DNA of 64,000 nt from the NCBI RefSeq assembly GCF_013387475.1, contig NZ_VWNB01000008.1, forward strand, positions 62,001 to 126,000. The letters are read 5' to 3'. The notes beneath the pieces were generated by a model. That model did no database searches. It was not told the origin of the DNA and saw only the letters and a list, made by a program, of their open reading frames with translations. The position numbers and the translations under genes are program-made. The DNA is from Mariprofundus sp. KV. Its GTDB lineage: Bacteria; Pseudomonadota; Zetaproteobacteria; Mariprofundales; Mariprofundaceae. Shown here in pieces: positions 25,463 through 34,909 of the stretch (position 1 is the stretch's first letter; every line of letters begins with the position of its first letter).

Positions 25463-27196
25463 TTATGCTCCCGTTTCGTTCAACAGTTCAGTAAGTTTAC
25501 GTTGTTGGCTCTGCAGCTCTCTTAAACGTTTCTGCAGCAGTACCGACTCATTGAGATCCGGTCCGCGCTTCAAACGCCAACGAATATCATTGGATTCCAT
25601 GTCCAATAACAGACTTTCGTATTCAATATCCTGGACGGTTGCCTGATTCACCCAGCGAGAAATCAATGTTTGGTCTTCAGGGGATTCCTGTGCCAGTTGT
25701 CTCGCGATGTCGGTATTGTTGTCTTCGGCGTCCGCTATTATCGAAAAAGCCCGCATGTATAACGATTTCACTCTTCCTTTGTCAAGGAAAAAGTTGTTTG
25801 CAATGTCGGGGAGATCTCGAAAACGTTCAGGTTTCTGTATAAGACCGGCCAGAAAGCGGTCTTCAATCTCATTCAGTTTTACAGGCTCATCTGCTGCCCG
25901 GGTTGAAGGGGTGGCTGATGATTGCCTGCGCTGCTGTTTCAAGGAGATGCCGGTGGTCTGTTCAATCTCCTGTCGCCACGCCTGTGCGAGGTAGCTGTCG
26001 GTCATCGTGGCAAGCATGGCATCGGCCTTCTTGGCCATGCGCGCGCGCCCCTCTGCACCCTGACCGGCAAGCAGCTTCAACCCCATCAGCCAGGTTTCAA
26101 GCACTGGCTTTGACTCCTCTTTCATTCTTTCACGGAAGGCATCAGCCCCCTCTTTGGCAAGCAGTGAATCGGGATCTTCACCATCAGGAAGATAGAGAAA
26201 TTTTGGTGAGAGCTCTGCTTTGAGCAGTGGCATCATTCTCTCCAGCGCCCGCCAGGCCGCCTGACGACCGGCACGATCGCCATCAAAGCAGTAGACCGGT
26301 GTGTCGCAGAGTCGGAAAATCTCGCGAATTTGACCTTCGCCGATGGCCGTGCCCAGTGGTGCCAGGCCGATTTTCAGGCCGTAGGCAGCCAGTGCCAGCA
26401 CATCCATGTACCCTTCAACGATCAGCAGCTGTTTCTCTTTTCTGATGGTGTCGCGATGCTCTGAGAACCCATAAAGCAGATCGGATTTATGAAACCAGCT
26501 GGTTTCAGGCGAATTAAGGTATTTCGGCTCACCCTCACCAAGCACGCGCCCACCAAACCCGACAACGCGGCCACGCCGGTCACGAATGGTAAACATCAGC
26601 CGGTCGCGGAAGCGGTCACCATAGCCGTGGTCGCCCTTAAACAGCAGGCCAATCGCCTCAAGTTGGGCGTTGGTGCGGTTATCACTGCCGATCGCTTTCT
26701 GTATAAAACCGTAACCAGCCGGTGCGTAACCCAAACCGTAGCTGCGCACGATGGCTTCGGGCAGTCCGCGCTGCTGGATGTATTCAACGGCTTTGCCACC
26801 GCTGGGGCCATACAGCGCGCTGGCAAAAACATCCGAAACACGGGCGAGCAGATCGTAGGCCTTTTTCTGTCGCTCCTCATCACCGGGTTGGCGTTGTGTC
26901 TCTTTGGGGACTTCCATGCCCGCTTTTTCAGCCAGATATTCAACAGCCTCCGGGAAGGGGTAACCGTCATGCTCCATGAGAAACTGGAATGCGCCACCGC
27001 CTTTGCCACAACCAAAGCAGTAGTAGAGCTGCTTATCCGCTGAAACGGAGAAGGAGGGGGATTTCTCATGGTGGAAAGGACATAAGCCCATCAGATTGGA
27101 ACCGGACTTCTTTAGCTCCACATGGCGCGCAATGATCTCAACGATATCAGTGCGCGAAAGCACCTCATCAAGGAATGAAGGTGGAAAGTTGGCCAT
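25463..27196 (-). CDS. dnaG: DNA primase
   Basis: DnaG makes RNA primers for replication. The N-terminal CHC2 zinc module is complete ([11 protein letters not shown], then [10 protein letters not shown], residues 40-64). A Toprim domain follows ([12 protein letters not shown] near 259 and [12 protein letters not shown] near 306), and the C-terminal helicase-binding domain ends the protein. The length of 577 residues is typical. It lies between yqeY and rpoD on the minus strand. Confidence 0.98.
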   Translation of the reverse strand: MANFPPSFLDEVLSRTDIVEIIARHVELKKSGSNLMGLCPFHHEKSPSFSVSADKQLYYCFGCGKGGGAFQFLMEHDGYPFPEAVEYLAEKAGMEVPKETQRQPGDEERQKKAYDLLARVSDVFASALYGPSGGKAVEYIQQRGLPEAIVRSYGLGYAPAGYGFIQKAIGSDNRTNAQLEAIGLLFKGDHGYGDRFRDRLMFTIRDRRGRVVGFGGRVLGEGEPKYLNSPETSWFHKSDLLYGFSEHRDTIRKEKQLLIVEGYMDVLALAAYGLKIGLAPLGTAIGEGQIREIFRLCDTPVYCFDGDRAGRQAAWRALERMMPLLKAELSPKFLYLPDGEDPDSLLAKEGADAFRERMKEESKPVLETWLMGLKLLAGQGAEGRARMAKKADAMLATMTDSYLAQAWRQEIEQTTGISLKQQRRQSSATPSTRAADEPVKLNEIEDRFLAGLIQKPERFRDLPDIANNFFLDKGRVKSLYMRAFSIIADAEDNNTDIARQLAQESPEDQTLISRWVNQATVQDIEYESLLLDMESNDIRWRLKRGPDLNESVLLQKRLRELQSQQRKLTELLNETGA

Positions 27197-27247
27197 AGGT
27201 TATTATGTAGTGGCTAATATCTTAAATTGCAAGGTTTGCAGGGTTTT

Positions 27248-27685
27248 TTAGCCCAGCCGGGATTTAACAATGCCGGAGAGTTTGCCCATATCGGCGCGTC
27301 CCTCTGCTTTGGCTTTTACAATGCCCATTACCTTGCCCATATCACGCATGCTTGTTGCACCGGTGTCGGCAATGGCCTGATCGATCAGCGCAGTCAGCGC
27401 TTCATCGGAGAGCGGCTCAGGCAGGTAGGCCTGAAAGATAGCGGCCTCAGCCAGCTCTTTATCGCGCAGTTCAGCACGACCAGCCGCATCATACTGATTT
27501 GCAGCATCCAGCCGCTGTTTCACAATTTTTCCTGCAACATCCAGTGCCTCTGTCTCACTGAGTTCATGACCGACCTCGATCTCCTTGTTCTTGATCGCGG
27601 CGCGCAGCATGCGAATTGAGGAGAGTTTGAGCTTGTCTCCTGATTTCATGGCGGCTTTCATATCATCGGTTAACTGTTGCAGCAT
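27248..27685 (-). CDS. yqeY: GatB/YqeY domain protein
   Basis: This 145-residue helical protein has the YqeY pattern: DDMKAAMKSGDKLKLSSIRMLRAAIKNKEIE at the start (here read in parts as DMKAAMKSGDK and RMLRAAIKNKE) and MGKVMGIVKAKAEGRADM near the C-terminus. The domain resembles the tRNA-binding tail of GatB, and its function alone is uncertain. It lies between rpsU and dnaG, a common insertion into the macromolecular-synthesis cluster. A palindromic repeat lies upstream, between it and rpsU. Confidence 0.95.
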   Translation of the reverse strand: MLQQLTDDMKAAMKSGDKLKLSSIRMLRAAIKNKEIEVGHELSETEALDVAGKIVKQRLDAANQYDAAGRAELRDKELAEAAIFQAYLPEPLSDEALTALIDQAIADTGATSMRDMGKVMGIVKAKAEGRADMGKLSGIVKSRLG

Positions 27686-27726
27686 GGAATACTCCGAAAT
27701 GGGATGGTCTATCCAGAATTATGATC

Positions 27727-27840
27727 ACCACAGAGACACAGAGGGCACAAAGAGAGTCAAAATAAATTCCAGAGAAGATCATTATTATGCTCACATGAAC
27801 TCAGTATGCATCTTCTTTTTTCGTCTGTGTTCAATGTGGT
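27727..27840. repeat. CACAGAG-type palindromic intergenic repeat (MITE-like)
   Basis: The element starts with ACCACAGAGACACAGAGG and ends with the imperfect inverted form (CGTCTGTGTTCAATGTGGT). Together the ends delimit about 114 bases without a gene. Repeats with CCACAGAGACACAGAGG ends are scattered through many bacterial genomes and are probably non-autonomous mobile sequences. This copy lies between rpsU and yqeY, splitting the rpsU-yqeY-dnaG-rpoD cluster. Confidence 0.65.
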
Positions 27841-27861
27841 AAAAAGTTTAAGTTATAAATG

Positions 27862-27892
27862 AAAAATGCCGGACCATAAGGCCCGGCATTTT
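27862..27892 (-). terminator. Rho-independent terminator after rpsU
   Basis: AAATGCCGG near 27864 pairs with CCGGCATTT near 27883, and the minus strand continues into a T-run. It lies 28 bases beyond the rpsU stop, so most rpsU transcripts should end before yqeY. Confidence 0.85.
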
Positions 27893-27919
27893 ATCTGTTT
27901 TACATACACAAGCCTCTGT

Positions 27920-28135
27920 TTAGTAGTCGCGGTTCTCGCGCATACGTACACGGCGAAGGCGCTTCATTAAACGTTTGCGTGCAGCAGCTTCCTTACGCTT
28001 TTTAGCGATAGAAGGCTTCTCATAGCACTCACGACGACGGCATTCGGAAATGACGCCACCTTTTTCAACCTGTTTACGGAAACGCTTAAGCGCGATTTCG
28101 AACGGCTCATCAGAATTAACTCTAATTCCTGGCAT
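27920..28135 (-). CDS. rpsU: 30S ribosomal protein S21
   Basis: S21 is a small basic protein of the 30S subunit needed for mRNA selection. The sequence [20 protein letters not shown] and the arginine/lysine-rich tail ([16 protein letters not shown]) are diagnostic; the 71-residue length is normal. It heads the macromolecular-synthesis cluster but is followed by its own terminator. Confidence 0.98.
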   Translation of the reverse strand: MPGIRVNSDEPFEIALKRFRKQVEKGGVISECRRRECYEKPSIAKKRKEAAARKRLMKRLRRVRMRENRDY

Positions 28136-28276
28136 GTAAAAACATCACCCCCTTGGGTTCATTCCCAAAAAACTGTGGCCTTTAGCGACGGGCTACCGTC
28201 AGGCTCGCCCTTCTCCCGTTGCGACGCTAGGCTCGCAGCGCACCGGTTAGGGTGCATTAGAAAAGGGCGACGGATT

Positions 28277-29863
28277 ATGGCGATAGAAAATGACAAGTCA
28301 AATCAGCTTGAAAACAGGCGCTCTTCAGGCCTGATTCGGGCCGCATCCAAGGTGGGGAGCTGGACGATGCTCTCCCGTATCCTCGGTTTTGTCCGGGATA
28401 TCTTTCTGGCCCGTATTCTCGGAGCAGGACCGATTGCCGACGCCTTTTTTGTCGCCTTCAAGCTGCCCAACTTTTTCCGTCGTATGTTTGCCGAGGGCAC
28501 GCTGACTGTGGCACTGGTGCCGGTGCTTTCTGATCAGCGCCAGCAGGGTGAGGCACATGCCCACCGCTTCCTTAATGCGCTGGCGACACTGCTACTATTT
28601 GCCGTAACCGGCTTTACGCTGCTTGGCATGCTGTTGATGCCGTGGTTGCTCTATCTCTTTGCGCCCGGCTTTGCCGATGAGGCGGATCGCTGGGCTATGG
28701 CTTTGCAGTTGGCCCGCTGGATGTTCCCTTATCTGGCGATGATCTCGCTGGCGGCAATGGCCTGGGCTGTTCTTAATACTTATAAACAGTTCTCTGTACC
28801 GGCAGCAAGTCCGGCACTGCTGAATGTGGCCATTATCTTTGCCGCTATTGTGCTTGCCCCCTATTTTGAAAGTCCTGCTATGGCTCTGGCTATCGGAGTG
28901 TTGCTGGGTGGTTTCCTGCAACTGCTGATCCAGTTTCCAGCCCTGAAACGGATCGGCTGGGTACCGCGCATCAGCTTTGATTTCAAACAGGATGCGATTG
29001 CTGAAACAATGCGTCTTTTCGGCCCTGCTGTGCTGGCCATTGCTGCGGTACAGATCAATATCCTTGTCGGCACGATTCTGGCCACGCTGCTGGAGAGCGG
29101 AGCGGTCTCCTATCTCTACTACGCTGATCGCATTGTGCAGTTGCCGCTGGCACTGTTTGGTATCGCCATGAGTACCGCACTGCTGCCAGCGCTCTCCGGA
29201 CATATCTCCAAAGGGGATCAGGATGCAGCTGCAGATGACCTGCGTTCAGGGCTTGCCTGGCTGACATGGATTACACTGCCGTGTGTGGTGGGTGCGATCT
29301 ATCTTGCCGAACCCATTATTGTGACGCTGTTTGAACGTGGTGCATTCACCCATGCCGATAGTATTGCCACTGCAGCCACACTGCAGGCCTATGCAGTCGG
29401 ACTGATCGCGTTCTGCTGGGTGCGCCTGCTGGCCACCGCCTGTTATGCTGAGAAGGATGCCAAGGCACCGATGCGATATGCAGCAATCAGTGTGGCAGTG
29501 AATATTGTGCTGGCGGTGATCTTGATGCAGTTCTGGGGTTATGTGGGACTGGCGCTGGCCACCTCGCTGGCAGCGTTTGTGAATGTGGTGCTGCTCTATA
29601 TCAGGCTCAGTAAAAGCTACGGCTCACTGTTCAGTGACAAAACAGCGCGCCGCCTGATCACCGCAACCATTGCCAGCCTGTTGATGTTTGCCGGACTTTA
29701 TCTTTTTAACAACCTTGTCTGGGTCTTCCCTGTTGATGGCGGTGCCATTCAGTTTGGCTGGGTCGCTATGGCAGTGGTCGGTGGCATCGCAGTTTTCCTG
29801 ATTTCTGCTTTACTACTGGGTGAGCGGGAGCTGCTGATGCGCTTCTTAAGAAGAGGGAAATAA
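28277..29863 (+). CDS. murJ: Lipid II flippase MurJ
   Basis: MurJ moves the peptidoglycan precursor lipid II across the inner membrane. The 528-residue protein has 14 hydrophobic helices and the family's early motif SRILGFVRDIFLARILGAG followed by DAFFVAFKLPNFFRRMFAEG. The frame is open 34 codons further upstream, but that extension is compositionally odd, so I start at the ATG at 28277 (MAIENDKSN). The following exonuclease gene begins three bases after the stop. Confidence 0.96.
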   Translation: MAIENDKSNQLENRRSSGLIRAASKVGSWTMLSRILGFVRDIFLARILGAGPIADAFFVAFKLPNFFRRMFAEGTLTVALVPVLSDQRQQGEAHAHRFLNALATLLLFAVTGFTLLGMLLMPWLLYLFAPGFADEADRWAMALQLARWMFPYLAMISLAAMAWAVLNTYKQFSVPAASPALLNVAIIFAAIVLAPYFESPAMALAIGVLLGGFLQLLIQFPALKRIGWVPRISFDFKQDAIAETMRLFGPAVLAIAAVQINILVGTILATLLESGAVSYLYYADRIVQLPLALFGIAMSTALLPALSGHISKGDQDAAADDLRSGLAWLTWITLPCVVGAIYLAEPIIVTLFERGAFTHADSIATAATLQAYAVGLIAFCWVRLLATACYAEKDAKAPMRYAAISVAVNIVLAVILMQFWGYVGLALATSLAAFVNVVLLYIRLSKSYGSLFSDKTARRLITATIASLLMFAGLYLFNNLVWVFPVDGGAIQFGWVAMAVVGGIAVFLISALLLGERELLMRFLRRGK

Positions 29864-29865
29864 GC

Positions 29866-30678
29866 ATGCGTCGTGATGTGATCGTATTCGATATTGAAAC
29901 GGTGGTGGATGCCGATAGTGCGCGGCGGATACTGCGCCTGCCTGATCTCAATGATTTCGAAGCGCGTGATACCCTCTCCGACTACTTCCTTGAGAAGACT
30001 GATGGTCGTAACGACTTCCCGCGTCAGCCATTTCATCAGGTGGTGGCCATCTCCTATGGCCATCTGATCCATGAGCCGGGTGAAGAGGGGGGGGAGCTGG
30101 TGATGCGCAGGCTGGCTACCGGCGGCGAAGCAAAAAGCAGTGAGCGAGAGATGCTGGAGGGCTTTTTCCATCTGATTGAGACGCGTGCACCGCAACTGGT
30201 CAGTTTTAACGGTCGCGGTTTTGATGTGCCGGTACTGAAATACCGGGCTATGGCACATGGTCTCTCATGCCCGCGCTGGTTTACGCAGGGTGATAAATGG
30301 AACGGTTATGACTCCCGCTACTCCAGAGAGTATCACTGCGATCTGATCGAAGTGCTCTCCGATTTCGGAGCCTCGGCCCGCTGCTCAATGGATGAGGTGG
30401 CGGCAGTGTTTAATGTGCCCGGCAAACTGGATACCGCCGGGGAGAATGTGCGTGAAATGTTTGAGACGGGGCAGATTCAAGCAATCCGTAACTACTGCGA
30501 AACCGATGTCTTATCGACGATGCTGATCTTTTTGCGCCAGCAGCTCTTTTGCGGTGCACTGACTGAAGGTGCATATGCCCGCACCCTGATCGGTATCCGC
30601 AACTATCTCGAAACAGAATCCGATTCCCGTCCTCATCTTGGTGAATATCTGCAGGCCTGGGATCTGCTGGCTCGCTGA
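29866..30678 (+). CDS. Predicted 3'-5' exonuclease (DEDDy, PolB-exo-like)
   Basis: The three exonuclease motifs are visible: VFDIETV (residues 6-12), VSFNGRGFDVPVLKY (about 111-125) and NYCETDVLST near 212, whose Y-x-x-x-D spacing marks the DEDDy class. The protein matches the stand-alone PolB-like exonuclease family (PF10108). Its physiological substrate is not known. It follows murJ by three bases, so it is translated from the murJ transcript. Confidence 0.88.
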   Translation: MRRDVIVFDIETVVDADSARRILRLPDLNDFEARDTLSDYFLEKTDGRNDFPRQPFHQVVAISYGHLIHEPGEEGGELVMRRLATGGEAKSSEREMLEGFFHLIETRAPQLVSFNGRGFDVPVLKYRAMAHGLSCPRWFTQGDKWNGYDSRYSREYHCDLIEVLSDFGASARCSMDEVAAVFNVPGKLDTAGENVREMFETGQIQAIRNYCETDVLSTMLIFLRQQLFCGALTEGAYARTLIGIRNYLETESDSRPHLGEYLQAWDLLAR

Positions 30679-30927
30679 TTGAAGCATCAACCCCATATCT
30701 ATCTGGCCCGGGCACTGCGTATCTTTGAGCTGACAAGGCGCAAACGATTTGCCAAGGCTGCCTTAAGTGAGCTGGTCGATGGTGATTCCGACCCTGTTGT
30801 GCTGGACATGATCATTGAGCAGTTCGGTATCAAGCCACCCAAAACCCAGTACAGTAAAAAGATGATTGCACTGGCACATAAGAGGGCACTGCAGTGCCTC
30901 AAAGTGTCCGCTATCAACGATTCATAG
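30679..30927 (+). CDS. Small basic protein of unknown function
   Basis: An 82-codon frame begins with TTG immediately after the exonuclease stop. The product is helical and basic with a clear amphipathic pattern (ALRIFELTRRKRFAKAALSEL near residue 12) and no membrane segment. I recognise no family. A minus-strand frame covers the same bases. The tight junction with the exonuclease and the balanced composition favour the plus strand, but the start is uncertain. Confidence 0.4.
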   Translation: MKHQPHIYLARALRIFELTRRKRFAKAALSELVDGDSDPVVLDMIIEQFGIKPPKTQYSKKMIALAHKRALQCLKVSAINDS

Positions 30928-31028
30928 GAGAAGCGACCTTCTTCCAATCGCTTCAGAGAGGCTTCGACAGAGGCCGGATCAACATGTGAGGGTTGGATGT
31001 TTATCAAGACAAGTGATTTTGATGATAA

Positions 31029-31056
31029 TAAAAAAAGGCCCCATGCGGGGCCTTCT
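31029..31056 (-). terminator. Rho-independent terminator after the TolB-like gene
   Basis: AAGGCCCC at 31035-31042 pairs with GGGGCCTT at 31047-31054 around ATGC. On the minus strand the stem is followed by a run of T, and it lies about 20 bases past the TolB-like stop at 31075. Confidence 0.88.
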
Positions 31057-31074
31057 GATAATCGGGGTTGGATT

Positions 31075-32142
31075 TTACTGTTGAGCAGCTGTTGGCCAGC
31101 CGATAGTCCAGATGTGGAAGCTGTGGGCTGCTGCTGATTTGACCTGATGCTGGTTAAGCATCTCCTTGCTGATAGCGCGATCGGAGTGGAAATAGATACG
31201 ACCATCCTTGCCCATGCGGGCAGCACCATCACGGGCTGTATCACGAGTGATCTGGGTGAGGTTGCGGCCATCACTGCCGATAGCCCAGATATCCCACTGT
31301 GATTTCTCTTTTTTACGCATGTCCGCATCAGCACGATTGGAGGTGAAGATGATCCATTGGCCATCATTACTCCAGGAGGGTTGCACATCGACACTCCTGG
31401 CATCGGTGACCTGAATCAGATCGGTGCCATCGGTGTTGATCCGGAACAGATGCATGCTGCGCCCTGCCTGCATGGCAAACACAATGCTTTTACCATCCGG
31501 TGAGAGGGCCGGATTGATACCCTCCGCCAGTACGTGCTCAGAACCATCCCGGTTAAAACGAACGATTTCAGAAGTGAATCCTGCTACCTGCCAGTTATTA
31601 AAATCATCATGTTTACTTTTGTTCGTAATCTTCTTTTTATAGTCAATGGGCCTCATGCGCACAGCAATAATTGACTCATCGGCCAGTACCAGTGGTTGGG
31701 TGAGGGCGCCGTGCAGCGATTGGATGCGGCGCTGCATGCCTTCGCCATCGGATATCTTCTCCCACAGGCCGAGGCCGCCAGCGCGATCTGAGAGGTAGTA
31801 GATATGCCCCTCATCTTTCCAGCCTGAGGAGTCCAGTGCCCGCACATCATTGGCGATAACCGTGTTGGCCGGATCACCATTTTCACTGTAGCGGCGGCTG
31901 ATCGAGGCGTGCTTGCCCTGATGCGAGAGGGTCAGAAGATACCTGCCGTCCGGAGAGGGCTGCGGATACATCTCACTCTCTTTGTTCTCCAGTGTCAGCA
32001 GTTCGGCACTATCTGCAGGCGCGTGGGCTGTTTTGTTGCTGATCGCGTTGGCCGATGACTCCAGCCACTCAAGTACATTTTCCGCATGGGCTGCAGGAGC
32101 AGCAACCAGTAGAGCCAGAGTGAGCATTGTAATCTGTCGCAT
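31075..32142 (-). CDS. TolB-like PD40 beta-propeller protein, exported
   Basis: A signal peptide (MLTLALLVAAPAAHA) leads a propeller built of PD40 repeats, seen as PSPDGRYLLTLS, LSPDGKSIVFAM, WSNDGQWIIFTSNRAD and a last GKDGRIYFHSD. Such periplasmic propellers occur in TolB and in unassigned paralogues; no tol or pal genes are adjacent, so I do not call it tolB. The start is placed at 32142 because AGGAGGGG lies eight bases upstream of that ATG. The product is 355 residues long. Confidence 0.82.
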   Translation of the reverse strand: MRQITMLTLALLVAAPAAHAENVLEWLESSANAISNKTAHAPADSAELLTLENKESEMYPQPSPDGRYLLTLSHQGKHASISRRYSENGDPANTVIANDVRALDSSGWKDEGHIYYLSDRAGGLGLWEKISDGEGMQRRIQSLHGALTQPLVLADESIIAVRMRPIDYKKKITNKSKHDDFNNWQVAGFTSEIVRFNRDGSEHVLAEGINPALSPDGKSIVFAMQAGRSMHLFRINTDGTDLIQVTDARSVDVQPSWSNDGQWIIFTSNRADADMRKKEKSQWDIWAIGSDGRNLTQITRDTARDGAARMGKDGRIYFHSDRAISKEMLNQHQVKSAAAHSFHIWTIGWPTAAQQ

Positions 32143-32263
32143 GAGATAATCCCCTCCTGAGGTCAAAAGATGGCGCAATATGCGCCTGTAGGTATAAATG
32201 AAAAATGGATCAAAGATGAATATTTATTCATTGAGACAGCGCATTGCTAATCTGCCTGTAACA

Positions 32264-32294
32264 AACAAGGCCCCGAATTCATCGGGGCCTTGTT
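32264..32294 (-). terminator. Rho-independent terminator after the SRPBCC gene
   Basis: AACAAGGCCCCGA at 32264-32276 pairs with TCGGGGCCTTGTT at 32282-32294, a 13-base stem with a short loop. The minus strand continues with T-rich sequence. It follows the SRPBCC stop at 32318. Confidence 0.88.
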
Positions 32295-32317
32295 CAGTTG
32301 GGTTGTGAACATCTGGT

Positions 32318-32764
32318 TTAAATCGCGGCTTCCAGAAGCTCTTTGAGATTGGCAAAATCCATCTCAAGTTCCCGTTTGGCGATGTGTCCGACCACAGGAG
32401 ACGCCACCTTGAAGAAGCGACCCACATCCACGCTCAACGTGCGGGTGACAATGGTGGCGTCACCGTTGGCTGTAAACTCCATTGTAGCCTGCATCGGAAA
32501 CGGGCCGGTAGTGCTTTTGGCTGCCCAGTAGCTGCCATCGGGGTTGCGTTCAGTGACAACCCAGTCCTGCTCAATGACGCGACCGAGAAACTTCTCTTTG
32601 ACGTGGTAGATGGTACCAACACAAGGCTCACCATCGCCCTTCTTGCGCGACTCCAGTATGGATGTCTGCCACATCGGGTCATTGTTGCAGTCATCAACAA
32701 AGGCAATCACCTCACTGATCGGACGATTGATCTCAATGCTGGTTTCCATCTTGCTCAACGACAT
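32318..32764 (-). CDS. SRPBCC/polyketide-cyclase-like family protein
   Basis: The 148-residue protein has the START-like helix-grip pattern: SIEINRPISEVIAFVDD at the start, a conserved W (MWQTS), a GTIYHV strand, and a long C-terminal helix (AKRELEMDFANLKELLEA). Proteins of this fold bind hydrophobic ligands and no specific function can be read from the sequence. It is the last gene before the terminator and sits 22 bases past dapD. Confidence 0.8.
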   Translation of the reverse strand: MSLSKMETSIEINRPISEVIAFVDDCNNDPMWQTSILESRKKGDGEPCVGTIYHVKEKFLGRVIEQDWVVTERNPDGSYWAAKSTTGPFPMQATMEFTANGDATIVTRTLSVDVGRFFKVASPVVGHIAKRELEMDFANLKELLEAAI

Positions 32765-32785
32765 CTCTAATCCCCCAGTTGCGGA

Positions 32786-33610
32786 TCAGGCCTCGCGGAG
32801 AAGCTCCGTAATGCCTGTTTTTGAACGCGTCTGCTCATCCACCTTTTTCACAATCACCGCGCAGTAGAGGTTAGGACCACCGGATTTGCCCGGCATCGAA
32901 CCTGATACCACCACGGAGTAAGGTGGAACTTCACCGTAGTATACATCACCGGTCTCACGGTCGTAAATACGGGTCGATTTACCGATATAGACACCCATGG
33001 AGAGCACTGAACCTTCGCGGATAATGCAGCCTTCAACCACTTCAGAGCGGGCGCCGATAAAGCAGTTATCTTCGATGATGGTAGGGGTGGCCTGTAGTGG
33101 TTCGAGAACGCCACCGATGCCTACACCACCTGAGAGGTGAACATTTTTACCGATCTGTGCGCAGGAGCCGACAGTCGCCCAGGTATCCACCATGGTGCCC
33201 TCATCAACATAGGCACCGATATTGACATAGGAGGGCATGAGCACGGTTTTCGGTGCGATGTATGCACCTTTGCGAACCGATGCGGGAGGAACAACACGCA
33301 TGCCGCCTTTGCGGAACATGTCTTCGCCCCAGCTGGCAAATTTCTGTGGAACCTTATCGTAGTAGTTGGTGCCGCCACCGTGGATGACCTGATTGTCGTG
33401 CAGTTTGAAGTAGAGCAGCACGCCCTTTTTCAGCCACTCCTGAGTAATCCAGTTGCCCGCATCATCTTTTTCGGCGACACGTACGCCACCATCATCCAGC
33501 AACTGAATGGTGTGCTCAACAGCGTCGCGAACTTCGGCTGTGGCCGATCGCATATCCCACTCATTTTTTGTATCCCAAGCGCCTTCAATGACTTTCTGTA
33601 AATGATTCAC
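32786..33610 (-). CDS. dapD: Tetrahydrodipicolinate N-succinyltransferase
   Basis: DapD succinylates tetrahydrodipicolinate on the way to diaminopimelate and lysine. The left-handed beta-helix of hexapeptide repeats is clear in the middle ([39 protein letters not shown]) and the family tail is [25 protein letters not shown] place the start at a GTG (33610), seven bases after AGGAG, instead of the TTG two codons upstream; this gives 274 residues. It belongs with dapC and the decarboxylase gene upstream. Confidence 0.96.
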   Translation of the reverse strand: MNHLQKVIEGAWDTKNEWDMRSATAEVRDAVEHTIQLLDDGGVRVAEKDDAGNWITQEWLKKGVLLYFKLHDNQVIHGGGTNYYDKVPQKFASWGEDMFRKGGMRVVPPASVRKGAYIAPKTVLMPSYVNIGAYVDEGTMVDTWATVGSCAQIGKNVHLSGGVGIGGVLEPLQATPTIIEDNCFIGARSEVVEGCIIREGSVLSMGVYIGKSTRIYDRETGDVYYGEVPPYSVVVSGSMPGKSGGPNLYCAVIVKKVDEQTRSKTGITELLREA

Positions 33611-33704
33611 GGACAAACTCCTGTATTAACCTTGTTAAAGTAATTTTGTGAGTAACAACTATATAGAGTTGCCTGCTGCAATCCAGTCTCGGCAACCTTC
33701 TGCT

Positions 33705-34907
33705 TTAGCTTAAAACAATCTCATCGGGTCTTTCATGGCTGAGGAACTCCATGTTCGACATGGTCAGCCCGTAGGCTCCGGCCAGACCGAATACACCGAT
33801 GTCACCGATATCGGCGCTTTCGACATAGACATTGTTGGCCAGCTTATCGGCGCCGGTGCAGAGCGGACCGCCAAAGTAGACCGCCTCTTTTCTGATCGAC
33901 TCCTGTCCATCAAACAGGGCTGGTCTGTTTAGTTTTACAATGGCCAGTGGATGATTGATCGCCAGTGCAGCCGGGCGTCGGAAATGGTTGATGCCACCGG
34001 CACAGATCACCTGCTTTTTACCCCGCGAGTCCTTGATATCAAGGATCTCGGTACAGAACCAGCCGGAGTCGGCAGCCAGATAACGCCCCAGCTCAAGGAA
34101 GAAGGTGCGTCCCTGATAGCCGTAGCGTTCAATCAGTGCTTGCAGGCCATCGGCATAGGCTTGCGGATTAAAATCGTGATCGCTTTCAAGGTAATCGACA
34201 CCAAAGCCGCCACCAAAATCGATGATGTCACAGAGCACAGCGGGGAAATCGGTCTCAATCTGTCTGGCCATGCCGAATACCAGTTCACAGTTTTTCAGCA
34301 GATCGTCCACGTTAAGAACACCGGAGGCGGCATAGACATGCAGACCGCGGAAGTTAAGGGATGTAAGGGCCAGAATCTGAGGCAGGATATCGGCCAGCTT
34401 CTCCTCATCCACACCAAATTTTTTGGAGCCACCGGAGAAGGTGGTCTGGGCTTCGTGAATATCAAAGTCGGCGTTGATGCGCAGCAGTACATCCTGAGTT
34501 TTGCCCGCTCGCTCTGCGATGGCATTAAGCCGGTGTGCTTCAGTGAGAGACTCAATATGAACGGTGCGAATGCCATTCTCTACTGCCCAGCTCAACTCTT
34601 CAGGTGATTTGCCGGGGCCGGTATAGATCAGCCGCGATGGATCAAAACCTGCAGCCACCGCTTTTTCCGCTTCGCCAAGGCTGGCGATCTCAATGCCTTT
34701 GGCATCGGCCTTCAGTGCGGCGGCAAGAAAAGCGGCATGCGGATTGGCCTTCATGGCATAAAAGACTTCAACACCGGCAGGCATGATTTCGGTCAGGTGA
34801 GCGATTTTGGTTCGCATTTCGGTTGTATCGTAGATGTAGCAGTTCACGGTGTTGCCGCTTGCCGCCAGCTCGCGCAAGGTGGTTTCAACATTCAGAGGTG
34901 TTTTCAT
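33705..34907 (-). CDS. PLP-dependent decarboxylase of the diaminopimelate decarboxylase fold
   Basis: The alanine-racemase-fold enzyme has its PLP lysine in FYAMKANPH (near residue 53), the glycine-rich phosphate loop IIDFGGGFGVDY (near 229), and the partner cysteine/aspartate in PLCTGADKLA (near 350). In classical diaminopimelate decarboxylases the cysteine is followed by glutamate (CES/D); here it is CTGAD, as in related but non-lysine enzymes. The position between dapC and dapD favours lysine synthesis, but specificity is uncertain. A separate lysA may exist elsewhere. The length of 400 residues is slightly short for LysA. Confidence 0.75.
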   Translation of the reverse strand: MKTPLNVETTLRELAASGNTVNCYIYDTTEMRTKIAHLTEIMPAGVEVFYAMKANPHAAFLAAALKADAKGIEIASLGEAEKAVAAGFDPSRLIYTGPGKSPEELSWAVENGIRTVHIESLTEAHRLNAIAERAGKTQDVLLRINADFDIHEAQTTFSGGSKKFGVDEEKLADILPQILALTSLNFRGLHVYAASGVLNVDDLLKNCELVFGMARQIETDFPAVLCDIIDFGGGFGVDYLESDHDFNPQAYADGLQALIERYGYQGRTFFLELGRYLAADSGWFCTEILDIKDSRGKKQVICAGGINHFRRPAALAINHPLAIVKLNRPALFDGQESIRKEAVYFGGPLCTGADKLANNVYVESADIGDIGVFGLAGAYGLTMSNMEFLSHERPDEIVLS

Positions 34908-34909
34908 GA

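Noticed and set aside
28175-28276. N-terminal extension of murJ
   Set aside because: The 34 extra codons are rich in Cys, Arg and Gly, unlike MurJ, and the normal start at 28277 fits the family.
30699-31403. Minus-strand frame opposite the small basic gene and the region before the TolB-like gene
   Set aside because: A piece (SLKRLEEGRFSYES) looks protein-like, but the frame continues antisense through two terminators and the TolB-like gene, so it may only be chance or a tiny remnant.
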